In this document: positions 1-8,337 of the stretch, piece after piece | Numbering within the stretch: the first letter of the stretch is position 1 | Layout of the letters: each line of letters begins with the position of its first letter | NCBI RefSeq assembly: GCF_000729995.1 | Contig: NZ_JNFG01000009.1 | Coordinates: 244,250-308,249, forward strand | Reading direction: 5' to 3' | Length of the DNA stretch: 64,000 nucleotides | Source of the DNA: Caballeronia sordidicola | Lineage (GTDB): Bacteria > Pseudomonadota > Gammaproteobacteria > Burkholderiales > Burkholderiaceae | Notes under the pieces: model-generated | Told to the model about the DNA's origin: nothing | What the model saw: only the letters and a program-made list of their open reading frames with translations | Database searches by the model: none | Translations under genes and position numbers: made by a program

Positions 1-111
1 GACGCGTCCGTACATCTCCGAGTAGGTGAACCGCTGCTCGTCTCCCATCGAAACGGCAGGCCGAGCACCGTATGTCCGGGCAGCGTTTCCAAGCAAGTTA
101 GAAATGTTCAT
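1..111 (-). CDS. Acyl-CoA ligase (AMP-binding family), N-terminal fragment cut by window edge
   Basis: Reading the minus strand from an ATG at 111 gives 37 codons that run off the left edge. The start MNISNLLGNAART, then RPAVS and FTYSEM, is the usual opening of long-chain-fatty-acid/AMP-dependent CoA ligases, which activate a carboxylic acid to its CoA thioester with ATP. An in-frame ATG at 129 is an alternative start; neither has a strong ribosome-binding site. It is the last visible gene of the minus-strand series and would supply a CoA thioester to the thiolase encoded upstream. Too little is present to predict the substrate. Confidence 0.6.
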   Translation of the reverse strand, partial: MNISNLLGNAARTYGARPAVSMGDEQRFTYSEMYGRV

Positions 112-181
112 GGGTATCAAGGCTTCCATATGGGCCGACTACAATTCCCGCAATGCGGTTCGATCCGTCCTTCTGAATTGC

Positions 182-979
182 TTAGACGATGAGACGAGAC
201 TCCAACACCCCGCGCACGTCCCGCGTAACGTGCAAGACAGTCGATGCGTAGGCATCGACGCTTCCGTGTGCTGCCGTTATCGCGTCAAAAGCAGCCTCAA
301 GGAATCCCGCCTCGACGGAAGTAATTACGCGGACTGCTTCATCGGTAAGTCCAGCTCCGAATCTTTTTTCCAGATCGGCCCGGATTGCAGCCGTACGCGC
401 AGCAGAATCGCCCGCTGTGTTCGTGAGGAGATAGTCATTGACTACGTCATCTCGGTGAACGCCCATTAGCGTGTGCAAGAGCGCGACAAGAACACCTGTG
501 CGGTCTTTTCCCGCCGAGCAGTAGACGACCGTGGGCCCATCGGACTCCGCGAGCGTATGAAAGTACTGACGAAAGACATCAACAAGCGCCGGCCGAAACG
601 GCAACTCTTTGTAACGGGATGTCAGCGTTTTTCTCGCATCCGCACCTTGCATAGCCTGAGACGCTGCCTCAACGTGCGGAGCGAAGGCCGCGGTTTCGCC
701 ATCCGAAGCGATGACTACTCCACTGAAGCCTTCATGACGGCGGCACGGTGCCTTGGCTCGCTCGCTTTTTCCACGCAGATCAATGACCGCATTGAGGCCG
801 AGTGCCCGCAATATGTCGAGGTCGTTCTGGGTGGCTTTGGTGTGCTCACCTGAGCGATAGAGCCTGCCCTCGACCAGTCGTCCCCCTCCTGCAACCGCAT
901 AGCCACCGTAGTCCCGAAAATTGTGGATACCCGTTGTAGCCACAATGAGCATAGCTTCACGGCTCGAATTTAAGTGCAT
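182..979 (-). CDS. Tyrosine/dual-specificity protein phosphatase family protein
   Basis: About 265 aa from the ATG at 979, which has AAAAGG upstream; the open frame extends further upstream but that part has no family character. The signature CSAGKDRTG (Cys154, Arg160) is the CX5R loop of cysteine-dependent phosphatases, and the N-terminal NFRDYGGYAV and RLYRSG motifs fit the bacterial tyrosine/serine phosphatase family. The enzyme hydrolyses phosphotyrosine or another phosphomonoester through a phosphocysteine intermediate. It sits between an amine transaminase and an acyl-CoA ligase, so a small-molecule phosphate substrate (for example the product of the APH-like kinase at 6897-7943) is possible, but that is inference. 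Confidence 0.8.
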   Translation of the reverse strand: MHLNSSREAMLIVATTGIHNFRDYGGYAVAGGGRLVEGRLYRSGEHTKATQNDLDILRALGLNAVIDLRGKSERAKAPCRRHEGFSGVVIASDGETAAFAPHVEAASQAMQGADARKTLTSRYKELPFRPALVDVFRQYFHTLAESDGPTVVYCSAGKDRTGVLVALLHTLMGVHRDDVVNDYLLTNTAGDSAARTAAIRADLEKRFGAGLTDEAVRVITSVEAGFLEAAFDAITAAHGSVDAYASTVLHVTRDVRGVLESRLIV

Positions 980-1462
980 CACGACGCAGCCTTTTTCTGG
1001 AAAACGGCGATAAAGATAGAGAGCGCATTTCCCACAACCAACGCTCTTCTGGCTGACCAGTCTCTGAGAGAACCAGCGATTTGAGTTTATGAAAATTCTC
1101 GAACGAGAGTGAGGTGTGCATGGGCCACGTTTATGTGATGACTGCCACTGGCGAGGCACGTCATCGCAAGGGAGTTTGTGACCGGTGAAGTCGAGGTTCG
1201 TCTATTTTTGGAGATGCTGATGGCGAGCGGCGCGCTCTAACGTGCTGACTGACGGACCGGGCACCCAAACGGGTCGCTATCAGCAGCGACGCAGTGTATG
1301 CATCCGCGGAGGCGGACACATGTTTTTGCACAGTCTGCCGACTGTGAAATTTTAGTTTGAGCTACAGGCGCTCCCCCGCTTCAGGTTCCCAACATGCGCA
1401 GGCTTCCACTTCCGACTGTTAGGCGCACGTCTTTTTCGCTCATTTTTCAGCGGTGTATCGGA
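980..1462. other. Gene-free spacer in the minus-strand cluster
   Basis: 483 bases between the transaminase and phosphatase genes, both on the minus strand. No convincing coding sequence was found on either strand. It is long enough to carry a promoter for the phosphatase and acyl-CoA ligase, so these may form a separate transcription unit, but no clear promoter boxes were recognised. Confidence 0.4.
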
Positions 1463-2443
1463 CTACGCAGGCGAATACTGAGTGTAGTCGACCTTGGTTC
1501 CACGCCACCCCTCCCAGCGTTTCTTCCAATAGAGGTTGTGCAGCAGGGTTGTCAGTTCGCCCGGCCCAGGCGTACCGCCCAGGACCGTCTCGTCCACGCT
1601 GTCGATTGGCATGATTCCACCGGCAGTAGACGTGAGAAAGGCCTCGTCCGCATTTTTCAGCTGTTCGGCATCCACAGCTTCGACACGAACTGTCAGCCCG
1701 AGCTCAGCCGCCAGTTCCATTGTTGTCCGCCGGGTTACGCCCTCAAGCACTCCGTGGTCCGGCGTATATATCACGCGGTCCTTGATAAAGAAGATGTTTG
1801 CCCCCGGCGCCTCCGTCAGTTTTCCGTTCGCGTCGCACAACACTGGCAGGTCAAACCCTTCATCACAGGCCTTGAAATGAGCCAGTTGTAGGTCCAGCCA
1901 GTGGAAGTTCTTCGCAGTCGGATCGACTGATCGCTCTGGAATCCGAATGAATGAACTAATCTGCAACCTCATCCCCCGCTGACGAACCGAGTCGTCAGCA
2001 ATAAATCGGTAAGGGACGACATAGGCGTAGAACTGATTTTCGTAGCTGTCCGCGTGGTAAGGCCTTCCTCCCGCGGCAAGCCGGCCGCGGGTGACACACC
2101 ACCATATGTACGCGTCCTTAGTTCCGGCGTGCTTCACGAGCTCGATCAGAATCTCCGAGGTACGATGATTGTCGAACGGATTTCTAAGGCGAAATTTTGC
2201 GCTCGAGCGCGCAAACCGCTCCAGGTGGTCATCGAGACGGAAGATGAGACCTTTGCTGATGCTGACGACATCGTATGCGGCATCGCCATGCCGGAATCCC
2301 AAATCCAGAATGGGAATTGATGCTTCGGAGATCGGACAAATCTTCCCCGCATACGCTGCGCCGCTCTCGAAAGCAGGGTCGTGAGGCGCCCGGGCATGCT
2401 CCGGATGGCTCAACATTATCTCTTGTACGGGAATGATGCTCAT
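1463..2443 (-). CDS. Fold-type IV PLP aminotransferase, (R)-amine transaminase-like
   Basis: 326 aa from the ATG at 2443, chosen because GGAGAGG lies just upstream; an upstream in-frame start at 2482 lacks this. Features of class IV aminotransferases: GFRHGDAAYDVV near residue 49, RLDDHLERF near 69, the PLP lysine in VDPTAKNFHW (Lys178), and TSTAGGIMPI near the C terminus. From memory, the VPY...VDP..KNF.W segment and the AGG block resemble (R)-selective amine transaminases such as the Arthrobacter enzyme more than branched-chain aminotransferases. Such enzymes exchange an amino group between a chiral amine and a keto acid. It lies 120 bp after the thiolase gene. D-amino-acid or branched-chain specificity remains possible. 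Confidence 0.85.
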   Translation of the reverse strand: MSIIPVQEIMLSHPEHARAPHDPAFESGAAYAGKICPISEASIPILDLGFRHGDAAYDVVSISKGLIFRLDDHLERFARSSAKFRLRNPFDNHRTSEILIELVKHAGTKDAYIWWCVTRGRLAAGGRPYHADSYENQFYAYVVPYRFIADDSVRQRGMRLQISSFIRIPERSVDPTAKNFHWLDLQLAHFKACDEGFDLPVLCDANGKLTEAPGANIFFIKDRVIYTPDHGVLEGVTRRTTMELAAELGLTVRVEAVDAEQLKNADEAFLTSTAGGIMPIDSVDETVLGGTPGPGELTTLLHNLYWKKRWEGWRGTKVDYTQYSPA

Positions 2444-2563
2444 TTCTCGACCTCTCCTTTTCAGTTCGCCTCGATTGGGCATTGCGCGGGATCCAATGGT
2501 GGCCGCACCCTTCGACTTTCTGTCCTGGTCGTCAACGCGAGCGCAGAACCGAAGGGCTCTGAC

Positions 2564-3781
2564 TTACACGCCCAAGATTGAAATCACTATTGCTGCGGAA
2601 TCCTCTCCAAGGAAACCGCCGCCATTTTCGGCCAATGCAACCCGCGCGTTCTGTACTTGACGCTCGCCAGCACGGCCTCTGAGTTGCGTGGTCAGTTCGT
2701 GGATTTGCGCCAGACCTGTTGCGCCAATCGGATGTCCCTTTCGCACGAGTCCGCCAGACGTGTTCACGGGAATTCTTCCCCCAAGCCGTGTGTCACCGTC
2801 CTTGAGCAAACGAACGCCTTCCCCAGGAGCACACAGACCAAGAGCTTCATAGTAGACAAGCTCCGCTGGCGACGATGCATCGTGAAGTTCGACGCAATTC
2901 ACATCCTCAGGACCGACGCCAGCGTAGCGGTAGGCTTGCCTTGAAACCGCGGTGGTCAGCTTCTCGTCGCCGTCGTGGTAGTCATAACCGCTCGCCAGGA
3001 CTGAGCTCAGAATCTTGACTGGTTTTGAGACCCCAAGCTCCCGAGCGGCCTTGGGCGACATAAGCACTGCCGCGCTTGCACCGTCCGCAATGGGCGAGCA
3101 CATCAAGCGCGTCAAGGGTTCGATAATCATCGGGGCCCCAAGCACCTGTTCGGCAGTTAGAACGTCCCGAAACTGAGCGTTCGGGTTGAGGCTCCCGTGA
3201 AAGGAATTCTTGGCAGAGACCGCGGCAAAGTCAGCCGCCGTAGCGCCCGCCGACTTCATATAATCACGGGCCATGCGGGCGTACACGTCCATAAACACAG
3301 AGCGTGTTTGACCGGCGCCGCCCTCTGCACGACCTTCATTCAAGACAAACGCGTTCAGGGCTTCGGGATGTTCAACATCGGCGCACCCTGCGAAAACCGA
3401 GAATACGCGCTCCTTGTCAGGGTGGTAGAGCTTCTCAACGCCGAAGGCAAGGACGACGTCGTAGGCCCCAAGCGTCACCATGGAAGCTGCCTGCTGGAAG
3501 GCCGTGGATGCGGTAGCGCACGCATTTTCAACATTAACGACTGGGACCGATCCCAACCCTAGTCCGCGCAAGATGGCCTGGCCTGCGATGCAAACTTGTC
3601 CCGTTGTTACTGCAGCTGCAGCGTTACCGGACCAAACCGCTTGTACCTTATCAATGCTGATGCCCGCATCTTCCAGCGCCTCACGAATTGCCTCGTGTGC
3701 GAGGCTTGAGAGGGAACGGTCAGAGTGACGACCAAATCGTGTAGTTCCAACACCAGCGATAAATGCGTTTTGCTGCATCAC
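2564..3781 (-). CDS. Thiolase family protein (SCP2-thiolase type)
   Basis: 405 aa. The nucleophilic cysteine lies in NACATASTA (Cys88), the GHPIGATG histidine motif is near residue 352, and the C-terminal ENGGG loop closes the fold. The second active-site cysteine of degradative thiolases (CxxNGGG) is absent, as in the SCP2/lipid-transfer thiolase branch. These enzymes cleave or form a carbon-carbon bond in beta-ketoacyl-CoA thioesters; some members act as aldolases on branched side chains. The SDR gene at 3824 ends upstream 42 bp from this start, so co-transcription is likely. With the acyl-CoA ligase it implies a CoA-thioester intermediate in the pathway. Confidence 0.9.
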   Translation of the reverse strand: MMQQNAFIAGVGTTRFGRHSDRSLSSLAHEAIREALEDAGISIDKVQAVWSGNAAAAVTTGQVCIAGQAILRGLGLGSVPVVNVENACATASTAFQQAASMVTLGAYDVVLAFGVEKLYHPDKERVFSVFAGCADVEHPEALNAFVLNEGRAEGGAGQTRSVFMDVYARMARDYMKSAGATAADFAAVSAKNSFHGSLNPNAQFRDVLTAEQVLGAPMIIEPLTRLMCSPIADGASAAVLMSPKAARELGVSKPVKILSSVLASGYDYHDGDEKLTTAVSRQAYRYAGVGPEDVNCVELHDASSPAELVYYEALGLCAPGEGVRLLKDGDTRLGGRIPVNTSGGLVRKGHPIGATGLAQIHELTTQLRGRAGERQVQNARVALAENGGGFLGEDSAAIVISILGV

Positions 3782-3823
3782 TTACTCCGCAATCGAATGA
3801 TTTCAAGGCATGCACTCCACCGC

Positions 3824-4594
3824 TTAGCAGCCGGAGAACTTCCCGCCGTCGCTGACAATCACGGAGCCAGTCATGAACCCCGCATAAGGTGACGACAAGA
3901 AGAGAATCGCCGGCGTGATGTCATCGACGCGGCCATGTCGGCCAATCGGGCGCACCTTCAGCTCGCCGTTGAGAGCAGACGCGGGAAGCTCTGCGCCTAC
4001 ACCCCATCCGGAAATGGACTCCTCAATGGCACCATGACACAAACAGTTGGACCGCACGCCGTCAACGCCAAGTCGAAGCGCTTCCATACGAGTCATGTTG
4101 ACTATCGACCCCATGGCTGCCGAATGCACCGAAGACCCCGTTGGGCCGCCCATGAGGCCGAGATTCGTTGCGACGTTGACGATGTTTCCTCTTGATTGCT
4201 TCAGGCTGCCCAAGGCCCGCTGTGTGCAGAACGTCGCCGCCTTGAACGTGCCATTGATTGCGGCGTCCCAGTCTTCTGGAGTCACGTCTTCAAACTTAAT
4301 GTCTGCTCTGAATCCGCTCGCATGCACCAGCACATCCATGCCGCCCAGTTTCTCAACGGCCGTATCAACCACAGCACGGCATCCGCTCACTTCACTGATG
4401 TCGCCAACTATGCACGTCAATTTTTCGGCATGAGCCAGCTCTTTGGACAGTTCTTCGGAGAGCGACTGACTTGGTACCTGAACGGCCACGACGGCGCCAT
4501 GTTCAAGATAGGCCGCGGCTACCGCTCGTCCGATAGGTGAACTGCCACCGGTAACCAGAACACGCTTCCCAGTAAAATCAATTTGCATTTTCAT
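3824..4594 (-). CDS. SDR-family protein with non-canonical active site
   Basis: 256 aa from the ATG at 4594, preceded by AAAGGA. The Rossmann signature TGGSSPIG (15-22) indicates NAD(P) binding. At the place where SDRs carry the catalytic YxxxK the protein has HSAAM, so Tyr is His and Lys is Met, and the upstream catalytic Ser region reads VNVATN. The sequence around it (GGPTGSSV before, NMTRMEALRLGVDGVRSN after) aligns without gaps to ordinary SDRs, so the change is not an alignment error. It may be a non-catalytic or differently acting SDR. It is tightly spaced (26 bp) after the omega-aminotransferase gene. Confidence 0.85.
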   Translation of the reverse strand: MKMQIDFTGKRVLVTGGSSPIGRAVAAAYLEHGAVVAVQVPSQSLSEELSKELAHAEKLTCIVGDISEVSGCRAVVDTAVEKLGGMDVLVHASGFRADIKFEDVTPEDWDAAINGTFKAATFCTQRALGSLKQSRGNIVNVATNLGLMGGPTGSSVHSAAMGSIVNMTRMEALRLGVDGVRSNCLCHGAIEESISGWGVGAELPASALNGELKVRPIGRHGRVDDITPAILFLSSPYAGFMTGSVIVSDGGKFSGC

Positions 4595-4620
4595 AATTTT
4601 CCTTTGGATTCGAGAAAAAC

Positions 4621-6021
4621 CTATGCGCGGTCGAGTTGCGCCGCTCTCAACGCTTTCGCAAACTTCGGCGCGGCCCTCTTCACGCACAAAACAATCTGGT
4701 CGGCCTGCTCGGTCGTGAGCGTCAGCGGGGGCGCAATGGCGGCAATAACGCGGCCGTGTCCGCCGCGCACAATCAGTCCTTCGTCAAGACACGCCTGACT
4801 GAGTAGCCCACCAACAGAGGCGATATCACTAAACGCGCGTCGAATCTCGGGGACAGCATCGAACTCGACCCCAATCATCAAACCCTTGCCACGGATGTCG
4901 CTCACAAACTCGACGCCATCGAGTTCCTCTCTCAGGCTCGAAAGCAAGTAACTGCCGATTCGTGTCGAGTTTTCCAGTAAGCCCTCTTTATCGATGATGT
5001 CGATATTCGCAAGAGCGACAGCAGCTCCAACCGGGTGACCGGACGTGGTGAAACCGTGCCCGAAGAAACCATCAGCCTCTTTCTCGTTGTAGAGAACTTC
5101 GCAGATGGCGTCCGAAACCAAGCACGCCGACATCGGGAAATAGCCACTTGTCAGTCCCTTGGCGACCGTTATCAGGTCGGGCTTCATTTCCAGCCCTGGA
5201 CCTGCAAACCAACTGCCGGTGCGACCAAAGCCGGTGATAACCTCATCTGCAATCAAGAGAACGTCATGCTTTTTCAGTACCTTCGCAATCTCACGGAAGT
5301 AGCCCGCGGGCGGAGGTATCACCCCGGCGGACCCTATAATCGGCTCGGCGATGAAGGCTGCGACCGTTTCGCTTCCCTCTGTCTCAATCATCTTGTCGAG
5401 CTTGTTCGCCAGGTACAGCGAGAAATGCTCTTCGCTGATGATGCCGGCTGGACGGCGGTGATACTCGGCAGCATCGGTGTGCAGGACACGGTCAATTGGC
5501 AAATCGAATGACCGGTGAACAACGCTAAGACCGTTGACACTGCCGGCACCGAGGGTCGTTCCGTGGTATCCACCCCACCTCGCAATGAGCTTCTTTTTTT
5601 CGTGCTTTCCCCGGACGTTGTTGTAGCGCCAGACAAGCTTTATCTGAGTGTCGTTCGCCTCTGAGCCACTGTTCGCGTACGTAACTCGCTCCATGTTGTC
5701 CGGTGCAATTTCCAGCAAGCGCTCGGAGAGACGGATGAGCGGCTCGTTGCTGAAGTTGCTGAAACTATGGAGAAAACTCGTTTTCTCCATCTGCTCTGTC
5801 GCCGCCTTGATGATTTCGGTTCGGCCGTAGCCAACATTCGCGCACCAAAGACCTGAGCCTGCGTCGAGGAATTCCCGCCCATCGGCATTTTTGAGCACGA
5901 TACCGTTGGTCGAAGTCATAACATTCACGTCTTTGCGGGGTTGAGATTGCAAGGACGAAAAAGGATGCATGATGTACTTTCGGTCGAGCGCCTTAAGATC
6001 TTCGATAGTTGCAGTGGTCAT
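4621..6021 (-). CDS. Class III omega-aminotransferase, (S)-amine transaminase-like
   Basis: 466 aa, fold-type I PLP enzyme. The N-terminal HPF and GLWCANVGYGR motifs, NSGSEANDT (117-125), RWGGYHG (148-154), LLIADEVITGFGRTG with Asp259, and the PLP lysine in TVAKGLTSGY (Lys288) match omega-amino acid and (S)-amine transaminases such as the Chromobacterium violaceum enzyme. It would transfer the amino group of a primary amine or omega-amino acid to pyruvate or another acceptor. It lies 30 bp after the SDR gene at 6052-6825 and 26 bp before the next SDR gene, a typical operon arrangement. The phospho-lyase branch of this family is an alternative given the nearby kinase. Confidence 0.9.
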   Translation of the reverse strand: MTTATIEDLKALDRKYIMHPFSSLQSQPRKDVNVMTSTNGIVLKNADGREFLDAGSGLWCANVGYGRTEIIKAATEQMEKTSFLHSFSNFSNEPLIRLSERLLEIAPDNMERVTYANSGSEANDTQIKLVWRYNNVRGKHEKKKLIARWGGYHGTTLGAGSVNGLSVVHRSFDLPIDRVLHTDAAEYHRRPAGIISEEHFSLYLANKLDKMIETEGSETVAAFIAEPIIGSAGVIPPPAGYFREIAKVLKKHDVLLIADEVITGFGRTGSWFAGPGLEMKPDLITVAKGLTSGYFPMSACLVSDAICEVLYNEKEADGFFGHGFTTSGHPVGAAVALANIDIIDKEGLLENSTRIGSYLLSSLREELDGVEFVSDIRGKGLMIGVEFDAVPEIRRAFSDIASVGGLLSQACLDEGLIVRGGHGRVIAAIAPPLTLTTEQADQIVLCVKRAAPKFAKALRAAQLDRA

Positions 6022-6051
6022 TCACGGTCTCCAGCGACGCCGGAACTCGGC

Positions 6052-6825
6052 TCAATTGCGGCCGCCCCAAGAGCGGGCGGCTGTTGACCCGCCATCGTTC
6101 GAGATAACAGAACCCGTAAAGTAGGCTGCTGCATCCGACGCGAGGTAAGCGATGGTAGATCCGCACTCTTCGATACTCCCTAGGCGTTCCAGCGGCACGC
6201 ATGCCTCGATGAACTGGAACACTTGACCGTTAAGTTTGGCGTTCTCAGCCGCGATAAGCGGGGTGTCGATGTATCCCGGACACAGCATGTTCACTCGAAC
6301 GCCATAAGGCGCGAGCTCCAAGGCGAGCGATTGCCCAAGGGAAATCATCCCGCTTTTCGCAGCTGCGTACACATGGCTATCTGTTGGTCCAGCACAAATA
6401 CCCGCCGTCGACGCTGTGAAAATAACGTTACCGCGTGTCTTCTTCAATTCCGGAAGGGCATATTGAGTAAGAAAAAAGGCTGAACGGAGATTCGTATTGA
6501 TGACGCGGTCGAAATGCTCCTCGGAGAGGTCCTCGAGGTAACCCAATTCGCCGATGCCAGCATTGTTGACCAAACAATCGAGGCAGCCCATCTGCGCCAC
6601 GGCCTGTTCGACAATAGATTTGCACGAATCTAGATCAGCCACGTCCCCGATGACGGGAACGAGACGTTCGCCTCCGCCCAACTTTTGAATCGTGTCGCGC
6701 ACGCGCGTCATATCGCGGCCATGGATGGCCACAACCGCACCTTCTTCGAGCAACTGGGTCGCCGCGCCATAGCCGATACCCATCGTGCTGCCCGTCACCA
6801 GTATCTTCTTTCCCACTAGCTTCAT
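6052..6825 (-). CDS. SDR-family oxidoreductase
   Basis: 257 aa from the ATG at 6825, preceded by AGAGGA. Classical SDR: TGSTMGIG at 11-18, NNAG, the catalytic serine region in TASTAG, and a canonical YAAAK active site. It ends in the usual ASDAAAYFTGSVISNDGG. It oxidises or reduces an alcohol/ketone with NAD(P); the substrate cannot be read from the sequence. Unlike the degenerate SDR at 3824 its catalytic residues are intact, so it could perform the actual redox step while the other plays another role. Confidence 0.88.
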   Translation of the reverse strand: MKLVGKKILVTGSTMGIGYGAATQLLEEGAVVAIHGRDMTRVRDTIQKLGGGERLVPVIGDVADLDSCKSIVEQAVAQMGCLDCLVNNAGIGELGYLEDLSEEHFDRVINTNLRSAFFLTQYALPELKKTRGNVIFTASTAGICAGPTDSHVYAAAKSGMISLGQSLALELAPYGVRVNMLCPGYIDTPLIAAENAKLNGQVFQFIEACVPLERLGSIEECGSTIAYLASDAAAYFTGSVISNDGGSTAARSWGGRN

Positions 6826-6896
6826 GTCAGTATCCTCTATGCAGCGATTCTTTCCGTTGGAGGGAGCTCGCAGTCCGCCGGCAGACTCGGCTGGCA

Positions 6897-7943
6897 TCAA
6901 CTCTCAAATTCACGCCCGTATTGGCTTAAAAGTGATTCGAACCGCGGTAGGATCAGGTCGTAAAGACCATCGAAAGATGGGTCCTGTCCAGGAAGAACGA
7001 CATCCATTCCCTTCGATACCTCCTCAGGTGTGAGGAAGAAGTAAGGGTCGAGGATGTGTTCTGCACATTCAGTGCACAGACGCAGCGCCGACATGATTTG
7101 GAATGCGTGAACTTCACGCAGACGCTGCTGCAGTTGTTCACCGTTGATTTCGCCGTAGTAGCACTGCAGTGCATACCGCGTCATTTCATCGTCCGCCTCT
7201 CCCCACATCAACATTTCGGCGACATCCCACATCGGATGCCCATACGCGCCTCCGTCCCAATCGATAAACATGATCTGACCGTCAGGGTCGAAAATCATGT
7301 TCACGAACACCATATCGTTGTGGGTCAGGACCGGAAGATAGGGCTGAATTGCCTTTTCGAGCCGATTCGTAATCTCCCGGAATCTGGGCACCATGGCGAC
7401 CCATTTCGACGGCTGGAAACCATTGGCTTCCTTTCCGTTTTCCATGGCCTTCAGGTAGCGCCTCACCGAGTCGAAAGGCCACCAATAGCTGATTGTTTGC
7501 TCTACTGCATGGGAGCCGTTGTGCAGCTTTCTCATGCTGTCGATGATCTGCCTCACGATGGCTCGGTCTTTCATCTGCTCAAGCTGCACACCGTCACCGT
7601 GCACGAACTCGGTGACGGTGAGGTTCGGTTCAGCATAAATTAGTCGCGGACCAACGCCGAGCGTGTGTGCCGCGATAGTGCACTGGACGATAGCGGTCTG
7701 CCTTGTCCGGAATTGGTCAAAACCGATTCGGACCGCGAATCTCTCTCCGGAAATGGTTGTCACGAAGAAGGTCCGGTTTTGAAGTCCTCCAAATTTCTGC
7801 TCGACTTCAATCGGGCCGTCCCAAATCGAAAGTGTCCGGATGTGCGCCTCGGTCTGCGCTGGCGTCCAAGACCGACGCACGTGCGAAATCTCTTCGATCC
7901 GCGACAGATGCGCTGCTGTGGTACCGGATTGTCTGATGTCCAT
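6897..7943 (-). CDS. APH/choline-kinase family phosphotransferase
   Basis: 348 aa from the ATG at 7943, which has AGGAAG six bases upstream; an ATG at 7961 is less well placed. The catalytic loop LTHNDMVFVN (HND 208-210) and metal-binding FIDWDGGAYG (Asp 228/230) are those of aminoglycoside phosphotransferase and choline/ethanolamine kinases. The N-lobe lysine is replaced by Arg in FAVRIG, so the ATP site is slightly unusual. Members phosphorylate amino alcohols, aminoglycosides or sugars. Beside a class III aminotransferase it recalls amino-alcohol kinase/phospho-lyase pairs, but the family alone does not show the substrate. Antibiotic resistance is not supported by the context. Confidence 0.8.
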   Translation of the reverse strand: MDIRQSGTTAAHLSRIEEISHVRRSWTPAQTEAHIRTLSIWDGPIEVEQKFGGLQNRTFFVTTISGERFAVRIGFDQFRTRQTAIVQCTIAAHTLGVGPRLIYAEPNLTVTEFVHGDGVQLEQMKDRAIVRQIIDSMRKLHNGSHAVEQTISYWWPFDSVRRYLKAMENGKEANGFQPSKWVAMVPRFREITNRLEKAIQPYLPVLTHNDMVFVNMIFDPDGQIMFIDWDGGAYGHPMWDVAEMLMWGEADDEMTRYALQCYYGEINGEQLQQRLREVHAFQIMSALRLCTECAEHILDPYFFLTPEEVSKGMDVVLPGQDPSFDGLYDLILPRFESLLSQYGREFES

Positions 7944-8337
7944 CAATCTTCCTGAATTCAAAAGATGAGTTTTGCAGGGGTGACAGTGAAGGATGCCTCC
8001 GAAGACGATGCATCTCTACATCCAAGCCACGCGATGCCTCAATTCAAAAGTTTTAGCTCGTAAGGCTCGAAATTACTTGCGGCCGGTCGTTCGAACCGGC
8101 CGTGAATTCGAAGTAATTCCAGCCTTGTAGTCCACCGGGCGGATATGTTCTCGGACTATTTAAGAGGTGACGAATCACCCAATCCGTCCACCCTTCTATT
8201 GGTTGCTGGCTACAGATTACGATTGAGACGAGAGGAGAAAAAGGTGAGCATCGGACAACTACCGGTGTGGAGAGGTCCAGTTGCCGAACGACTGTCTGAA
8301 GTCGCGCCGCTTAACCCGGCCACAAATCTACGAAACC
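7944..8337. other. Spacer between P450 and kinase genes, with long hairpin
   Basis: 394 bases without a convincing gene. The main feature is an imperfect palindrome at 8062-8126. The rest shows no recognised motif. The next gene downstream (kinase) starts 119 bases beyond the hairpin, so the spacer could separate P450 transcription from the rest of the cluster. Confidence 0.4.
8062..8126. repeat. Imperfect 65-base hairpin between P450 and kinase genes
   Basis: Nested inverted repeats: AAGGCT (8062) pairs with AGCCTT (8126 end), AATTACTT with AAGTAATT, and CGGCCGGT with ACCGGCCG around a short loop. The central 8-bp GC stem is perfect. There is no strong T-run on either side, so this could be an RNA processing or attenuation structure rather than a plain terminator. 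Confidence 0.6.

Noticed and set aside
26..469. Open frame of 147 codons on the plus strand at the left edge
   Set aside because: It is antisense to the acyl-CoA ligase start and the phosphatase gene, and has no family character.
6897..7943. Aminoglycoside resistance gene
   Set aside because: Only the general APH fold is supported; the neighbours are metabolic, and the choline-kinase-like branch fits as well.
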